This document shows, in pieces, positions 62,761-64,000 of a DNA stretch of 64,000 bases. The DNA lies in the NCBI GenBank assembly GCA_965153455.1, contig OZ234498.1:7998001-8062000 (forward strand), in the 5' to 3' direction. The stretch comes from Sphagnum compactum. Lineage: Eukaryota > Bryophyta > Sphagnopsida > Sphagnales. The notes beneath the pieces were generated by a model. The model saw only the letters and a program-made list of their open reading frames with translations, was not told where the DNA came from and searched no databases. Made by a program: the position numbers and the translations under genes. The first letter of the stretch is position 1. Each line of letters opens with the position of its first letter.

Positions 62761-62895
62761 GCTATAGGCCCAGGTGGTGGGCCGCCCTGGCGATTGCATA
62801 AGGTTCGGGTCTTGGTAGCCGCGCAGCGTGCGAAGGCGAGCAAGCGCGTCTCTCCGAGGCTAGTGTGTGACTCTCTCTCTCTCTCTCTCTCTCTC
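62761..62895 (+). promoter_or_regulatory. GC-rich promoter with site II-like motifs and CT repeat
   Basis: Composition jumps to well over 55% GC at about 62740. GGCCCA (62767-62772) and TGGGCC (62778-62783) resemble plant site II elements bound by TCP factors. A 25-nt CT repeat (62871-62895) follows, typical of plant core promoters and 5' UTRs. An AT microsatellite at 62591-62608 lies upstream. The start site is probably near or just after the CT repeat. Confidence 0.55.
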
Positions 62896-63737
62896 GGGGA
62901 GCGGGGCGCAGCCTGACTGAGGGAGGACTCGAGCAGAGCAGCGTCTTCACCTCACCTCCCTTCTTCTTCTGCTCACACTCTTGCTTCACTACTGTCAATG
63001 CCTGCTGCTTGCCTGGGACTTGGGGCTCCTGCTGCTCTTGGATCAGAGTTTCAAAACACACTGACTGCAGTTTTGATTTTGATTTGTTTTTGTTGAATAG
63101 AACCTTTCGCTGTTTTTCTGTCTGTCTGTCTGTTTGTTTTTTTGTTTGTTTGTTTGCGTGTTTGTTCCTTCCGTTTTGGTCAGCTCCCACAGACAGACAG
63201 ACAGACAGACAGCGAAGAAGACTGGATCTCCGGTCCTACTACTTCTTCGCCTTCTTCCTGCAGGTTCTGTTGGCCACGAGCTTCTTTCTTTTGTTCGTGT
63301 GCTATTTTGTTGTTATCAGTAACAAGCTCTTGGGGAGATCCTGTTTATTTATTTTTGACTATAGCGGAACGTGTTTCGTTTCCCTCGAATTTTTTTTCTC
63401 TTCCTTCTTCTTCTTCTTCTTCTTCTTCTGCTGAAGTGTGCTGAAGTGCCTATCCGTCTTCATAGAGCAGCTGCATAGAAAACTATTTAGAGAAGTTGGA
63501 ATGCTTCCAAGACGTTGGTGGAGATGATACCCAGTTTTCAGGACACGGCCCTTTTCTCCCTCGGTGAAGCCTTTCGATGATAACATGTTTTTGCCCCTTG
63601 TTTTCCATGCCTATGAGTAAAGTAGCCTTGCTGTAGAGACGCTTGCTTCGTTCATACACTCTCTTCACAAACTGTGCTGTGTGTCAGAGGCAAAGATGCA
63701 GCAGCTGAAATGTCCTTAGTTGTCAAAGCTGCGGTTT
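62896..63737 (+). other. probable long 5' leader of the right-edge gene
   Basis: GC-richer sequence with CTT/TTC, TCTG and ACAG repeats (63117-63133, 63190-63212) and possible splice sites (cttcctgcag near 63260). It contains upstream ATGs. The overlapping frames on both strands (62762-63190 minus, 63009-63444 plus) are low-complexity and not called. Confidence 0.5.
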
Positions 63738-64000
63738 ATGGACATGGAGGAGCAGCAGGCATTCACTACTGTGGGTGGCAAGGAAGAAGCTTCTTTGGGT
63801 GTGTCGGCCCAAGGTTATCAGCAGCAATGCAGGGAGTTTGGTTTGCAAACCATGCGGGTTGCTACAGTGGAGAGAATTGAGAAAGGTGAAGGTGGCAGTA
63901 GTGGAGACGGTGATGATGCAGGGAATATGTCCAAAGCCCATGAATTGGAGGAGGACCTGGGCTATGCGGAGAAGGGATATGTTGTGGATGGGCAGAAGCA
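63738..64000 (+). CDS. 5' end of an unrecognised protein-coding gene, cut by the window edge
   Basis: The frame opens with ATG at 63738, shortly after an in-frame TAG at 63717, and stays open for 87 codons to the last base. The protein starts MDMEEQQAFTTVGGKEEASL. It is acidic, Gln/Gly-rich and probably disordered (GEGGSSGDGDDAGN), with ELEEDLGYAEKGYVVDG near the edge. GC is about 50%, as in the other genes. There is no domain yet, so no function can be given; acidic disordered starts are common in plant nuclear proteins. A second in-frame ATG two codons later (63744) is an alternative start. Confidence 0.65.
   Translation, partial: MDMEEQQAFTTVGGKEEASLGVSAQGYQQQCREFGLQTMRVATVERIEKGEGGSSGDGDDAGNMSKAHELEEDLGYAEKGYVVDGQK

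Noticed and set aside
62762-63190. Minus-strand 142-aa frame opposite the right-edge leader
   Set aside because: Lys/Gln/Arg low-complexity produced by CT, TCTG and TTTG repeats. The strand bias fits a plus-strand leader.

Overview
The window looks like nuclear DNA of a land plant. Long AT-rich stretches (roughly 30% GC by eye) are full of decayed mobile elements and tandem repeats, and a few GC-richer genes with short GT-AG introns are embedded in them. The U-box gene resembles the plant PUB62/63 type. The repeat load, a pogo-type transposase relic and a fungal-type gene fragment would fit a non-flowering plant (fern, lycophyte or bryophyte), but I cannot name the species and hold this weakly.

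Three genes can be supported. (1) A small SAP-domain protein on the minus strand (6172-7943, six exons, 161 aa), with a TATA-like promoter near 8300. (2) A multi-exon minus-strand gene (14879-20698) whose 5' half encodes a U-box E3 ligase of the PUB62/63 type. Its reading frame can be carried by compatible splice sites into a long unrecognised C-terminal half (14 exons, about 1059 aa in one model). (3) The 5' end of a plus-strand gene starting at 63738 and running off the right edge, behind a GC-rich, CT-repeat promoter and a long leader.

Layout: 1-755 empty AT-rich; 756-1244 fragment of a fungal-type PD-(D/E)XK-like gene; 1765-3770 two degenerate tandem arrays; 6.2-8.3 kb SAP gene; 8.3-9.3 kb a 220-bp direct duplication; 13.5-14.4 kb decayed coding sequence; 14.9-21.8 kb U-box gene and leader; 22.2-24.8 kb a non-autonomous CACTA element with a minisatellite interior; 30.7-31.2 kb decayed coding sequence; 36.4-37.6 kb pogo-type transposase relic; 40.4-44.8 kb an LTR-bounded, internally deleted Ty1/copia element with a nested Mutator-like element; 45-47.7 kb duplicated GC-richer sequence; 47.7 and 59.4 kb two short CACTA-type MITEs of one family in opposite orientation; 52.4-53.8 kb a large inverted minisatellite; 54.5-55.6 kb a direct repeat pair; 62.2 kb a long hairpin; right-edge gene.

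The genes show no sign of a shared pathway: no operon-like spacing and no common family. The main interest is the mobile-element stratigraphy (intact target-site duplications on four elements), the fungal-type fragment, and the question whether the U-box gene is one long fusion protein.
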